From Brugia malayi (Eukaryota; Nematoda; Chromadorea; Rhabditida; Onchocercidae), in contig NW_025062478.1 of NCBI RefSeq assembly GCF_000002995.4, positions 2,456,001 to 2,520,000 on the forward strand: a stretch of 64,000 nt of DNA, in the 5' to 3' direction. Of this stretch, positions 48,291 to 61,514 are shown piece by piece. Numbering within the stretch: position 1 is the stretch's first letter; every line of letters begins with the position of its first letter. The position numbers were made by a program, and so were the translations under genes. Below the pieces are notes generated by a model. The model was not told the DNA's origin. It did no database searches and worked only from the letters and a program-made list of their open reading frames with translations.

Positions 48291-50142
48291 TAGTAATTGT
48301 ATGCAAATTAATTTTTTACATTTAACTAAAAAATTATGGAATTGTTTTTTCTTTTTTTTTTTTTTTTTAAATTTCAATTATTATTATTTTCATTAGTATT
48401 GTAGAATGCAGTAGCGTAATTAAATAAAGTTAGTTAATTAGTTTGTTAGTTAGTTAGCTGTTAACGGATGCCATTGGTTTAAAATTACGAAAAGACGATT
48501 CTTCCGTTTTAACAGTGCGGCAATTAATCTTCGCACTTTTTCCGGTTGTTAAGCTTTATTTTATTTTATTTTTTTTTTTTTCATTCTCTTTTTTCTTTTT
48601 TTTTTTTTCAAACAATTTTCTTCATTTTTTTGTTAACTTTTTGTAATTTTCTATTCTATTGATTTCTTGTTTAAATTCTATGAAAGAGAATTTAGTGTTT
48701 AAATTTCAAACATTTTCAGAGTTAAAATAATACAACAATTTGCTTTAATGCATTTCTATACTTTATTCTCCTTTAATTAGTACAATAAGCAAAATTAGTT
48801 AGTAAATATTAATAATATCTGTATTCAATGATTAATTTAACAAAATGATAAGCTATCAGTACTACTATATAACTTATAAATTTTAATCATTTATTATATG
48901 TAAGCATAAATTTTCGAATTTTTTCTTTTTTCATTAAATTTTATCTCTTAATTATTAATTAAACTTTAACAGATAAATACTTGTCTGTTTAAGTTATTAG
49001 TTAAATAATATCACTGATAAATTTATCATTAAAAATTTTTGGAAGCTAAAATTAAAATTATGATTTAAATTACAATTATTTATTAAATTTTTAATACTGA
49101 AATTATACAAATAAAAGTAATATGCAACGAAAAAAGAGAATTATTTATCAAATATAAGCTTATTTAGTTGCTTATCAAAACTGATAACATTGTAAATTAG
49201 CAAATTTTGTTTACAAATTCTTTTTTTCTTTTTTTTTTTTTTTTTTCATTTTTGCAACTATTTCTATGTTTTGCTTTTTTTCTTTCAGACGAAAAATGAA
49301 TTTTATTTTTATCAACCAACAAAAGTGAATGATATGTTTAACATTGAAATATTTTTAACTAAACAAAACGAATACATAAACTAATCTTTCTCTCTCTTTC
49401 CCTCTCTCTCTCTCTCTCTCTTGTTACCATTTATCATTACAACTATAAATAAATATTAGCTACGATATCATAATCATTTTTCCAGCATCTAAACAAATAA
49501 TTAATCTATTTTTTACAATTTTTTATCATTTTATTTATAAAATTGATTTCAAAAATTTAAATTATAACAAACATTGATTATAAAAGGAAGAAAAAATCTG
49601 TTAAAATTCTCTTTATTTTTCCTATTTCAAAAATTAAACATTTATGCAACTTTAATTAAAATAATTTTGAAAAATTTTCAAATCAAAGCATTTTTTTTTT
49701 ATTGTTAAATTAACAGGTACTTTTTTCATGTGTTATCGAAAAAAAAAAGTGAAAATGAAACTTTTCATACATAATGAAAAAAAATTTTCATACAACTATT
49801 AACAATTTCATTACTACAAAAATTAATTAATTAATTAAAAAGAATTATAAACTAATGAGAATTGAGTAAAACATTTGCTATTAATAATATATTAACTTTT
49901 AAAATTTTTTATGATATTAAACTTAATATTTGAGAAAAATTTGCATTTTATAACTAATCAATAATTTCACTCAGAAAAATTCCCGAGTAATCCTTTTAAA
50001 AAGTTTTATCTTGTTTAAAAAAATAAGTTGCATCAATATGCTATACTATTTTAAATCAATTATGCATTTAAATGATTTTATAATTTGGTAAATGAATATC
50101 GCTGAATTAGGTAACTTAGAAATATCCCACCATCCCATTAAT

Positions 50143-50182
50143 CCGCTATTCCGTTATTCCGCTATTCCGCTATTCCGCTAAC
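50143..50182 (+). repeat. Five 8-bp CCGCTATT units upstream of papilin
   Basis: CCGCTATT, CCGTTATT, CCGCTATT, CCGCTATT, CCGCTAAC, head to tail, 284-323 bases before the papilin ATG, inside a GC-richer island (50125-50225). Could be a promoter element cluster; no factor recognised. Confidence 0.6.
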
Positions 50183-50440
50183 TTGACATTCCCGCCATCC
50201 TCGTTATACACATGCATTTCCCACCCTTATTTCTTTTTTATTGTTGTATTATTCCTCATTGATTTAACGATTATTAAAATGTTATCAATTTTATCGATTG
50301 ATCAAAACTGTTGTATCAATGTATTTTACTTTTTTTTTTTTTACCGAATAGATAGATTTCATCGTTAATTCATCATTGCTAAATGAAATATGAAAAGATT
50401 TTAAGTTAAATAATTCAATTAATTTTTAATGAAATAATTT

Positions 50441-50466
50441 ATAGTACGAAAAATTAGGAAGAAAAA
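50441..50466 (+). promoter_or_regulatory. Candidate trans-splice acceptor before papilin ATG
   Basis: AATTTATAG ends at 50444, 21 bases before the ATG, and ATTAG at 50456 is a second option. A spliced-leader acceptor this close to the start codon is normal in nematodes; cis-splicing from an untranslated exon is equally possible. Confidence 0.35.
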
Positions 50467-50558
50467 TGCGGCTGCTATATTGGTTAGCAGCCGTTATTTG
50501 CTGTATTCCGGTTGGAATTCGAGCATGGAATATATTTACATTCTTTTCTACAAATCAG
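50466..50558 (+). CDS. mig-6: mig-6 exon 1: signal peptide
   Basis: ATG at 50466, donor AATCAG|GTTTAC, 31 codons. [17 protein letters not shown] is a clear hydrophobic signal core with probable cleavage after GIRA. Chosen as start because it is the only in-frame ATG giving a signal peptide. Confidence 0.88.
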
Positions 50559-53500
50559 GTTTACCTCATTAATTAATTTTTTTTGTAAATACTTTTAAAG
50601 TGTCAATTATTTATCCAATTAAATCCTACTTCCCTTATTTGTTAGTAGTAAAATGACAGTTTGAATTATTATTTGGCTAAAAAAAAAAGAAAGAATATGT
50701 AAATTTATTATTATAAAAAGCTTCGATTTGAACTTCAAAATAATTGATAGTAAAATATAGCTATTCTAGCTTTAATTTTGCTAGTAAATTATTTCTTATT
50801 TTATAACTAATTCGCTAAGAATTCATCAAATGTTAAAATAATAAAATTTTTATTTTTTAAAATATAATAAATTTTATTTGAAATGAAATTTTCAAGATAT
50901 AACAATGATAAATTAAAATAATAAAACTATAAAAAAAAAAAAAATTATATCAGATAAAAATATTTGTCTCAAAGAAGTACAAAAAAAGAAGGGAAAGAAA
51001 AGCTAATTAACATTTAATTAATTAATCAAAAATTAAATCTATTTATTTTTTTTGTTATTTTTTTCGTCTAACAATTTAAACTTAACTTTCTTTTAGGAGG
51101 CCAATCAAATACAACTCTATCCAGGTTCACCATTAGAAGCAGATCCAGCACTGTTAAGAAATAGACGACAAGCTTATCAAATTTATCAGGGTGGTGATAA
51201 ATCAATTACAATGGATAAAACAGGACGTATTGAAAGTGGACCATGGGGTCCATGGATAATTGAAAAACAATGCTCTAAAACATGTGGTGGTGGTGTATTA
51301 ATGGAACGACGAATTTGCAAGTATAATATTTTTTCAAAAAAAATTACCAAAATTTTAAAATATTAAATCTTTTTTTCATAAAAGAGATGAAATTATTTAT
51401 GTATGTATTTTTTTTAAGTGATAAATGTTTTGTATTATTGTAATGAATAATTTGCAAATGTATTTTAAAAAAAAAAAAAAATACTAAATTTCAAATAAAT
51501 TTTTTATCATAAAAAAGAAGAAATAATTTATATTTAATATTTAAAGTGATGAATGCACTGTATAATAGAATGAAGAATTTGCAAGTATAATATTTTTTTT
51601 TTTTAAAAAAAAAAAATTGCTAAATTTAATTATTTATAATTTATATTTTTAAGCGGTGAATGCATTGGACCGTCAACACGTTACGTGTCCTGTAATATTG
51701 ATGAATGTATGGGTAATATTAAAGATTTTCGGGCTATTCAATGTTCAAAATATGATGATACACCATTAGACGGACATTACTATAAATGGTTACCGTATCC
51801 GGGAAAGAATAAATGTGAGCTAACATGTAAACCGGATAATGCTAATTTCTACTATAAATGGGCTGATAAAGTAATTTCTTTCTTTTTGTTTTTCTCTTTA
51901 AGAATTTTTTTGTTTAATAATTTAATAGTTTTAGAAGAGAAAGATTATACATTTATTAATTTTAAAATTAATTAATTAATGATAACGATAAGTTAAATAA
52001 ATAATTAACGATATAATAAGTTTAACTACTTATTAATGATAAAACATGTTTGATCAATTAATGATTATTTGAGTTAATTAAGTTAAATTACTAATTAATG
52101 ATAGAGAATAATGATAAATTAATTAATGAAAACATAAAATTTATTAACTTAATTAGTGATAGCTAATTATTCATGTAAATTTTAGGTAATAGATGGTACA
52201 AAATGTAATCATCGTAGCAATGATATTTGTGTGGAAGGTGTTTGCTTACCGGTTGGATGTGATAATAAACTTGGATCGGGTTTTGTTAATTTTTAATTAT
52301 TTTATTATAAATTTTCTCTCCCTTTCTCTTTTTCTCTCTCTCTCTCTTTCTTCCTCTCTCGAAAATATTATATCAATTGAATATGAATATATGAAATATC
52401 AATAGTAATTAATTTTAATATATTTTAGCAATGAAAAATGATAAATGTGGCAAATGTGGTGGTGATGGATCAACATGTAAAACTGTCGAAGGATATTTTG
52501 ATGAACGCAACTTATCACCTGGTTATCATAATATTATTCGATTACCAATTGGTGCTACATCAATTTTGATTGAGGAATTACACTCAACAACTAATTCACT
52601 TGGTAAATTTATTTAAATTAAAAATGCAAATATATATAATTATCAGAAATAATCTATCTTATCACTTAATGCAAACATATATATATTATATATATATGTA
52701 TCAGTAGTAATTTAGCTTATCACCTAATTCAAATATATACATATATAATCATCACAAATAATCTATCTTATCATCTAACTTATTAAAATAACCTATTAAT
52801 TAAAATATATTAATATTAATTAAATCATACCTTAATATTAGACATTTTTCAGCAATCAAGAATACCACAGGTCATTATTATCTAAATGGCAATTATCAAA
52901 TTCAGCTGACTGATAAAGATTTGGAAATTGGTGGAACATTATTCGAATATGATACACGCAAAAATTTAGACCATCCTTTTGAGAAATTAACTGCTAAAGG
53001 ACCAATAACAGAAGAACTTATCATTGCACTACTTTTTCAACGAGGAAATAGGGTTTCTATCTTTTTTTTTTTTTTATTAATTTATTAATGAATTGATAAG
53101 AATTCATTTTTTATTTTCTTAATCATAAAAAGTTTTTTTTTTTTTGACAACAAATACGAATACTTCATTTTTTATTTTATTTTCAAATCATGTTTTAAGT
53201 TGAAAAAAAATAAAACAGATTAATCGGTGATAAATGATAATAGCTTGCGATAAGAAAGAATAATTAATATGAAATAACTTTAAGAATGTAGAATGATTAA
53301 TATATGCGAACAAAATTTACTATATAAATTTATTATTGTATTAGCAAATTAACACTGCTAACATTATTTACCAATATGGATAGCACTTGCTAACATTTAT
53401 TATTGTATTAGCAAATTTACGCTGTTAACAATAGCTATTTATTGCTATTTATTATTGAAAATTATTTTAGTCGTATTTTGTTATTGCATAAAATTATGTC

Positions 53501-56500
53501 AAACAATATGGAATTACCAAAAAAAAAAAATTTATACTATTTTATGATTTTAAAATATTTCCAGGATAGCGCTATTAAATATGAATTTTCGGTACCATTA
53601 GAGGAAGAAATTCCATATGTCTACAAAGCTGACCGGTGGTTACCATGTTCGGTCACATGTGGAAAAGGTAGGCAAACTCTGAAATATCATTTTTTTTCCT
53701 CCCTTTTCCTTTTTTTTTTTTGACTATTCAATGTAATTTATAAAATTTAAATTTTACTTTTGCATAAATTCTATAAATAATGTAAATTTATTTATTTAGA
53801 GAGAGAGAAAAAAAAAAAAGAAAACAGTATGAAATATTTGAATGTTTTTATTATTCTTTCGACATATTTTTGAGGTGAAAAAAAAAAGTAAATAAAAGAC
53901 AAACAAATAATATTTAAAAATTTTATTACTCTTTGGTCTTTTTTTTTTTTTATAGGTATTCAAACTCGAATTCCATATTGCATTGAGAACGCATCAGGTC
54001 AACGTGTATCAGATGAAATTTGTGAGGAAAATAATGTCACCAAACCTCTCTCTGAGAAAGTTTGCGAGACAGTTGATTGTGATGCACAGTATGCATTTGT
54101 TTTTTTTTTTTTAAATTTTAATTATTCATTTAAAATAAAATCAAAATTGAGAAAAAAATTTGCATAATATTAGAGGAAAACATTTGAGGAGCAGAATTGT
54201 ATTACTTTTAATATCGATGATAATGATAATGATATTAGCTAATCTATTACTAGTATTACTTTTAATATTAATAATAATAACAATAATAATGATAACGATA
54301 TATACTCTATTATTAGCATTTCTTTTAATATCAATAATAATGGTATAATGATAATAATACCTAATATATTATTAGTAATACTTCTAGTATCAATAATAAT
54401 AAGGATAGTGATAATAATACCTAGTATTTAATTAGTCTTACTTCCAATATCAACAATAATAATGATGATAATAACACCTAATCTATTGTTAGTAATATTT
54501 TTAATGATAGTCATAATAATAATGATAATATTATCTAATCAATTCTGTAACTTTACTTTGATACAATAGCTATATGATAAATGCAAATATACAAATCATT
54601 TCTTCTAAATAAACTTATCATATAATAAACAATTATATTTCAAATTAGTTTTATTTCCTAATTTAGTAATTAATTTAACTTAGTAAAAAAAAAAGTTTTT
54701 TAAAAAATTTGAAGAAAATTATTTTTACAATTTTACATTTTATACTTATAGATGGTATGAAGGAGAGTGGGAGCCATGTAGTGTCACATGTGGAGAAAGT
54801 GGTACACAATATCGTGTCGTCTACTGTCACCAGGTATTCTTGGATGGTAGACGGATGACCATTGATGATAGTAATTGTAGTGTGGAACGTCCATCAGTAC
54901 AACGACCATGTAATAGGTAATTTATGAAAAAAAAAAAAAAATTATAAATAAGCTGTTAAATTTAATTTTTCAATTTTTTTTTTTAAATTATTTTTTTTTA
55001 TTTCTATTTTTACATTTTTTATTTGACATTATTTTTATATAACATTTGAAATCATTGTCTAATATATTTCTTATATTTCTTCAATATAAATATTAAATAT
55101 TATGTAAAAAAAAAAAAAAAAAAATGAAAAGAAAAAAAAAAAACGAATGAAATTTTTTTTAAAGTTATATGTAAAATTCAAAAAAAAAAAGAAAGTGTGA
55201 TGAAAACATTTTTACAAATATTAGATTTTCGTGTCCGGAATGGCAAGCAGGACCGTGGAGTGCATGTTCGGAAAAATGTGGTGATGCATTCCAGTATCGT
55301 TCGGTAACATGCCGAAGTGCAAAAGAAGGTGAAGAAGGTAAATTGCTACCTGCAGAGGCATGCAGTGATGATGAAACGATGGAAATACAACGAAATTGTA
55401 ATTTGGGTCCATGTCAAGGACTTAATTTTGTTACCACAGATTGGAAATTGGTTAATAAATATTATTTTTTCTTCTCCTTAATTAATTAATTAAGTAATTA
55501 ATTAATTAATCTATCATGTTAATGCTATGAGAGTTTTATACAGTATGAAAAGAAAAAAAGCTAAGATAAAATTTTAAATTAATCCAAAAATGAATTACTT
55601 AGTCATAAATGATTAGAAATATTATACATTACTGTACAAAAACTCTCATAATTATCATTTTTTTTCTTCTCCTTAATTAATCAGTTAATTAATTATCGTT
55701 TTTTCTTTTCAATTAATTAACCTGTCATCATTCCAAAAGAAGACATTTCAAACTTTTAATTTCAAAATCTTCTAAGATTCTTATTGTTTCAATTATAAAG
55801 TTACAAATAGTTTTAATTCGCTTTTTCAAAAAAAAAAAAAAAAAGCCCAATCTCAACTTGGTTCAAATTTTTGCAAATATTAAAATCTATTCAAAAAATA
55901 GAAAAAGAAAATTTGAAATTAAATTTTGTCTGAAATATGAAAATATATTTAGTGTGAAAAATGCAATGACACGGAAGAAAGTCGAAATGTCACATGCGAA
56001 GATATTAATGGCCGTGCATATCCATTAGAGAAATGTTTAAATGAAAATTCTACTGGAATTCCCATCGATACTCGGCCATGTTCTTCACCACAGGTAAATA
56101 ATCTTTAATTACCTGTATTACCTGTAATTATAATTCAAAATAATATCAAAGAGCTTTCCGAAAATTTTTTATTTATATGTTCAAATTATGATAATTAGAG
56201 AAAAATAGCTTTTAAAAAAAGTTTTATTTAAATTTTCAAATGATATTAAGTAGTTTAATAAAAATTTATTTATATATTTAAACAATATTAAATATCTTTC
56301 AAAAAAAAAAAAAAAAAAAGAACTTTATTTATATATTCAAATAATATTAAGTGGTTTAATAAAAATTTATTTATATATTCAAATAATATCAAATAATTTT
56401 AAAAAGATTTATATATATATATTCAAATAATATTAAATAGTTTAAAAAAAAAAATTTTATTTATAAAAAAAATTTTTGCATAAAATAATTTTAGCCTTGT

Positions 56501-59500
56501 AATTATGAATGGCACACATCGGAATGGTCAAAATGTAGTACAGAATGTGGCCATGGCCATAATACACGACGAGTAGTATGCGCTATTCATCAATTAGATG
56601 ACCTTATGGTAAATTTAATTTAAAAATTTTTTTTTTTTCTTTAAGTAAATGATAAAATGAAAATTATTAATTAATTTTATTAATTAGTTAAGTGTATTCT
56701 AATTGTTTTGTTATAAATTTTTTTTTCTTTCAATAAATGAAATAATAGAAATTATTAATTAGTTAAGCATAATTAGTCTTTTTTCTATGCTAGTTATTCT
56801 ATTAGAAAATATTAAAGAACGAATTTATTTTTAACTCTTTTAATTATAGCAATCATTTCTTTTTTTTTTTTTGACTAAATTTCTTATAATAATTTTTTGA
56901 AAATAAATGAAATTCTTCGTGCTTTTTTAATTCTTATCTTAATTACAGGTAGTTAATGATGAATATTTATAGGTAATTAATGATGTTTACTTACGGGTAG
57001 TTAATGATCTATACTTACAGGTAGTTAATGAGGTGTACTTACAGGTAGTTAACGATGTATGCTTACAGGTGGTTAATGAATACAGGTAATGAGACATACT
57101 TATAGGTAGTAGTTACATACTTACAGATGGTTAATGATGGATGCTTATAGGTAGTTAATAATATATACTTACTGGTATGCGTAATGATTCATACTTACAA
57201 GTAATTAATAACCTACTGGTAATGACTCATACTTACAGGTAATTAATATACTTACTGGTAATGACTCATAGGTGGTTGTAATATATACTTACTGGTAATG
57301 ACTCATACTTACAGGTAGTTAATAATATATACTTACTGGTATGTTTAATGACTCATACTTACAGGTAATTAATAACCTACTGGTAATGACTCATACTTGC
57401 AGGTGGTTAATGATGCACATTGTATTTGGGAGAATAAGCCAGAATCAACTAAAAATTGCACAAATGAAGAGAAATGCAATGGAACCTACTATACAGGTCC
57501 ATGGAGCAAATGCTCAGCTGAGTTAGTTTTTTAAAAAAAAAAGAATTATGCACAATACCTTATAAATAATAAAATTTCCGGATAAGAGTTTTCGTTTTTT
57601 TTTTTTTCAAAAAAATATAATTCACCAAAAATAAATTACTAAATGAATGTTTTTAATATTGTAAATATTCTAAAGCAAATAATTTAGATGTGGTGGTGGA
57701 ACACAAAATCGGATGATTGTTTGCTTAAATTACGATAAAAAACCTGTTCCGGAATGGTGTGATGAAGCAGAAAAGCCATCGGAAGAACAGGAATGTAATG
57801 TAGAAGCTTGTCCAAGTATGATCTTCTTTTTTCTTTCTTTGCTTAATATAATTCCATCTTTAGCGGTTGCAATCATTTATTTAATAGTTATTACCGGAAT
57901 GTATACTGGATTGTATAAACGAATTGTTTTGCTACCGTCATAATCATAGTTTAAATTATTTAGGTAAACAGAAGTATATTTTATAATTGATATTTTGATT
58001 GTAGTAATTTTCAGCATGTGATGACAGTGAATTTGGATGCTGTCCGGATAATGTAACGATTGCAACTGGACCATATCTAGCCGGTTGTTCGAACTGTTCC
58101 GGTTCGCCATTTGGCTGTTGTAATGATAATGTAACGGAAGCACAAGGTATTGCCGGAGAAGGTTGTGCCGAATTCATTGCTGCAATGGAAGGAAGTGGTG
58201 AAGAAAGCGAACAATCTATCAGTTCCAGGTTTTTCTTTTCCTTCTTTTCGGTTTAATATTCATTCAACCGGATAACATATCCAAAAATTCACTGTAATAA
58301 ATGCAAATCAAAAATAGTATGCAATTTAAAATTATATAATTTTAATTTCAATCATAATAATAACAAACAAAAAAAAAAGGAATATAAGAAAAAAATGAAT
58401 TAATTGAAAATATAATTCAACTAAAAATGAATTTATTTACTATAAAATATTTTATGGTATCGTCTGGAAAAAAAAGGTGGAATAAGATAATATAAAATTA
58501 AAATTTAATTCTTTTTACTATTAAAATGGAAAAGAAAATGTTACAGTGAGGAAAAGCTTTGTGAAGTGATAAATGATGAAACTGGTGATAAAGCACTGAT
58601 TGCATGTGGTAATGATACTATCACTGATAACACAAATATCACGATAACAATGTTACTGGATGATGAAGATGATTTATTCCTAAATGGCACTTCCGGCAAT
58701 GCTACTACGACTACCAAACATTGCTCTAAAACAGAATTTGGTTGTTGTCCTGATTGGATTACAATTGCGAGCGGAAAAAACAATGAAGGCTGTCCGGAAT
58801 TTGTGCTTGGTGCATATATTAATATCATTTTCTGATATTATGATTAACAATTCGATTGATTTCATAATTAATTAGATATAATTATTTATATGACATTAAT
58901 AAACACTACTGTTTTTTTCATGTATTTATTTAATTAATATTCTTATAAATAGGAGATATTATAAACTAATTAAATTTTTAAATATTTAATTAATAATTAC
59001 ATCAATAAGATATTTTTTATTTAACTACTTGACAGGATTAATTACCGGAATTGACGAAATAGGATGATAGGAGTAAAAAAGAAATAATATTTACATATAT
59101 GATGATTAATAGTAATAAAGAAAATAATAATTAATAAATTTGAAGGTGCATGTAATGAAACAAAGTTTGGTTGTTGTCCGGATGAAGTAACTTTGGCTCG
59201 AGGCTCAAATTATGAAGGTTGTGGTGAGCCAACTTGCGCCGCATCGTTGTATGGTTGTTGCAAAGATCGCAAAACGATTGCTTTTGGACCGCACTATGCA
59301 GGTTAATTAATTTTATTGTTTTGTTTTTGTTTTTTTTTTTTTCAGTTTATATTTCTTTTTCTTTTCAAAAAAATTCGATTGTTATTTATTTATTTTTTAT
59401 TTTTTTTATTGTTGTAATTAATTAATTAATCACATTTTTCCTGTTTGTGTTATCAGTTATATAAATATTATTTTATTTAAAGGTTGCGAACGATCATCAT

Positions 59501-61481
59501 TTCCGTGTGAACTGTCAACGTATGGTTGTTGTCCGGATGGTGAAACAGCAGCATTAGGCCGGAATGGTACAGGTTGTAGTGAAAATTGTTTGACTACTAA
59601 ATTTGGTTGTTGTCCAGATGGTAAAACAACTGCAAAAGGGGTGGAAAATGAAGGTAAACCTGAACCGGAATTCACTTATATAAATATGATAAAATTAAAT
59701 TTTGTAATAGTTAAAAATAGAAAAAACTTTAGCAAACCGATATCCTTTAATTTAATTTAAGCTAAAGAAAGGTGGATAAAATTTTTTTCCGGATTTTTAT
59801 CTAATCAATGCTATAAAGATTTGTTATATAACACATTAAGGATTTTTTCCTGATTAGTTGAAAATTTTATAAACCGGAATAATTTCTTTTTTTATATAAA
59901 TATGAGAATAATTAAAATGAAATATTTCATTTCAGTAGAATATTTTTTAGGATGTGGTTGCGAATATGCTCAATATGGATGTTGTCCGGATGGTAAGACA
60001 ACAGCGAAAGGACTTAAGAATTACGGTTGTCCTGTATCATGTGCTCAAAGTCAGTACGGTTGCTGTCCGGATGGTAAGACAAGTGCTCATGGACTAAACA
60101 AAGAAGGTCTGTTTTATTTTTCAGGATAAACCTATTTCAGGATAAGCCTATTTTTTTTCAGGAATAACACAATCATCACCTAAATTTTATTTACTAAAAG
60201 TTTATTTGCAAACATTAGCTAAATTAATCGAATTTTTTTAAACTTTTAAAAACAACTAATTAAAAAGAGCAAATTAATTACGTTAATTTTACAGGTTGTC
60301 CATGCCAGTATACTCAGTACGGTTGTTGTCCAGATGGTGAGACAAGCGCTCTTGGCCCAAAAAATGAAGGATGCGATGATTGTCGATACTCGAAGTTTGC
60401 GCTCTTTTTTTTTTTTTTTTATTTCATAGCCTTTTTTTTTTATTAATTTTATAATCATAAATAAAAAGGTAAAAAAATTAAGGTATGGTTGTTGTCCTGA
60501 TGGTGAAAATCGCGCTAATGGACCAGAATATGCTGGTTGTCCATCTACCACATTAGCGCCATTCATTATAGGCGGTTCTATAGCACCAGAAAAAATTAGT
60601 AATATTTGTTTGATTAATTTATTATCATTAAAAAAATTTATTGATAAACTGATAAAAGTATGATTAAAATGTTGATAAAATGACGCTAAAAGGAATAAAT
60701 GGTTTTTTTTTTTTTTTTGACAAATGAATTTCTTAAATTTAAAAATTTCAGTTTCATGTTCATTGTCACAGGATCAGGGTACAATATGTCATCCAGGTTA
60801 TAAACTATTATGGTACTATGACACCTCAGAAGGTCGTTGTAAACAATTTTGGTATGGTGGTTGTGATGGTAATGATAATCGTTTTGCAACTAAAGAACAA
60901 TGCGAAACGATTTGTGTGAAACCACCAGCAACTGGTTTATTTTTATTTTTTTTTTATTTATTTATTTAATTTATTTGTTCATTTGTTTATTTGTTTATTT
61001 ATTTTTTATTTAATTTATTTGTTTCTTTATTCATTTTAGTTATTTGTTTATTTATTTACTTAATTAATTTTTTTGTTTATTTTTATTGTTTCTATTGTTA
61101 TTCTCGTTTTTTCCTAACTAACTAAATTGTATTATTCAATTGATTTTTCTACTTCAAATTATTATTAGTAATACTTTTTTTCCAGGTCGTTGTTATTTAC
61201 CTAAAGTAGAAGGACCATTACGATGTAATCAATTATCAGCACGTTATTGGTATGATTATACAACCAAACAATGTGGTGCATTTTGGTGGCGTGGTTGTTT
61301 GGGTAATGATAATAATTTTGAAAGTTGGGAAGAATGTCAAAACTTTTGCGCTAATATTGGTCCAATCGAAATAGAAACACAATCAATATTAAAGGTATAA
61401 ATAGATACAATCTAAGATATAATAATTTTTGTAAATTTATCTTTCATTATTTAATTTATTTTTCAAAAAAGAAAAGAGATG

Positions 61482-61514
<33 letters not shown>

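Larger units (their letters stand above)
34773..50465. other. Intergenic region, 15.7 kb, no supported gene
   Basis: Between the KASH stop codon and the papilin start codon. ORFs here are short and low-complexity. It holds (TTA)n (35346-35390), several duplications and tandem arrays listed separately, an NRF-1-type palindrome (42097-42112), CATG repeats (41850-41900), runs of G (43613-43620) and a GC-richer patch at 48470-48550. Papilin promoter elements are expected toward the right. Confidence 0.6.

Noticed and set aside
57877..60566. Minus-strand ORFs of 61-106 codons opposite lagrin and Kunitz exons
   Set aside because: Antisense shadows of cysteine-rich plus-strand exons with no own signals.
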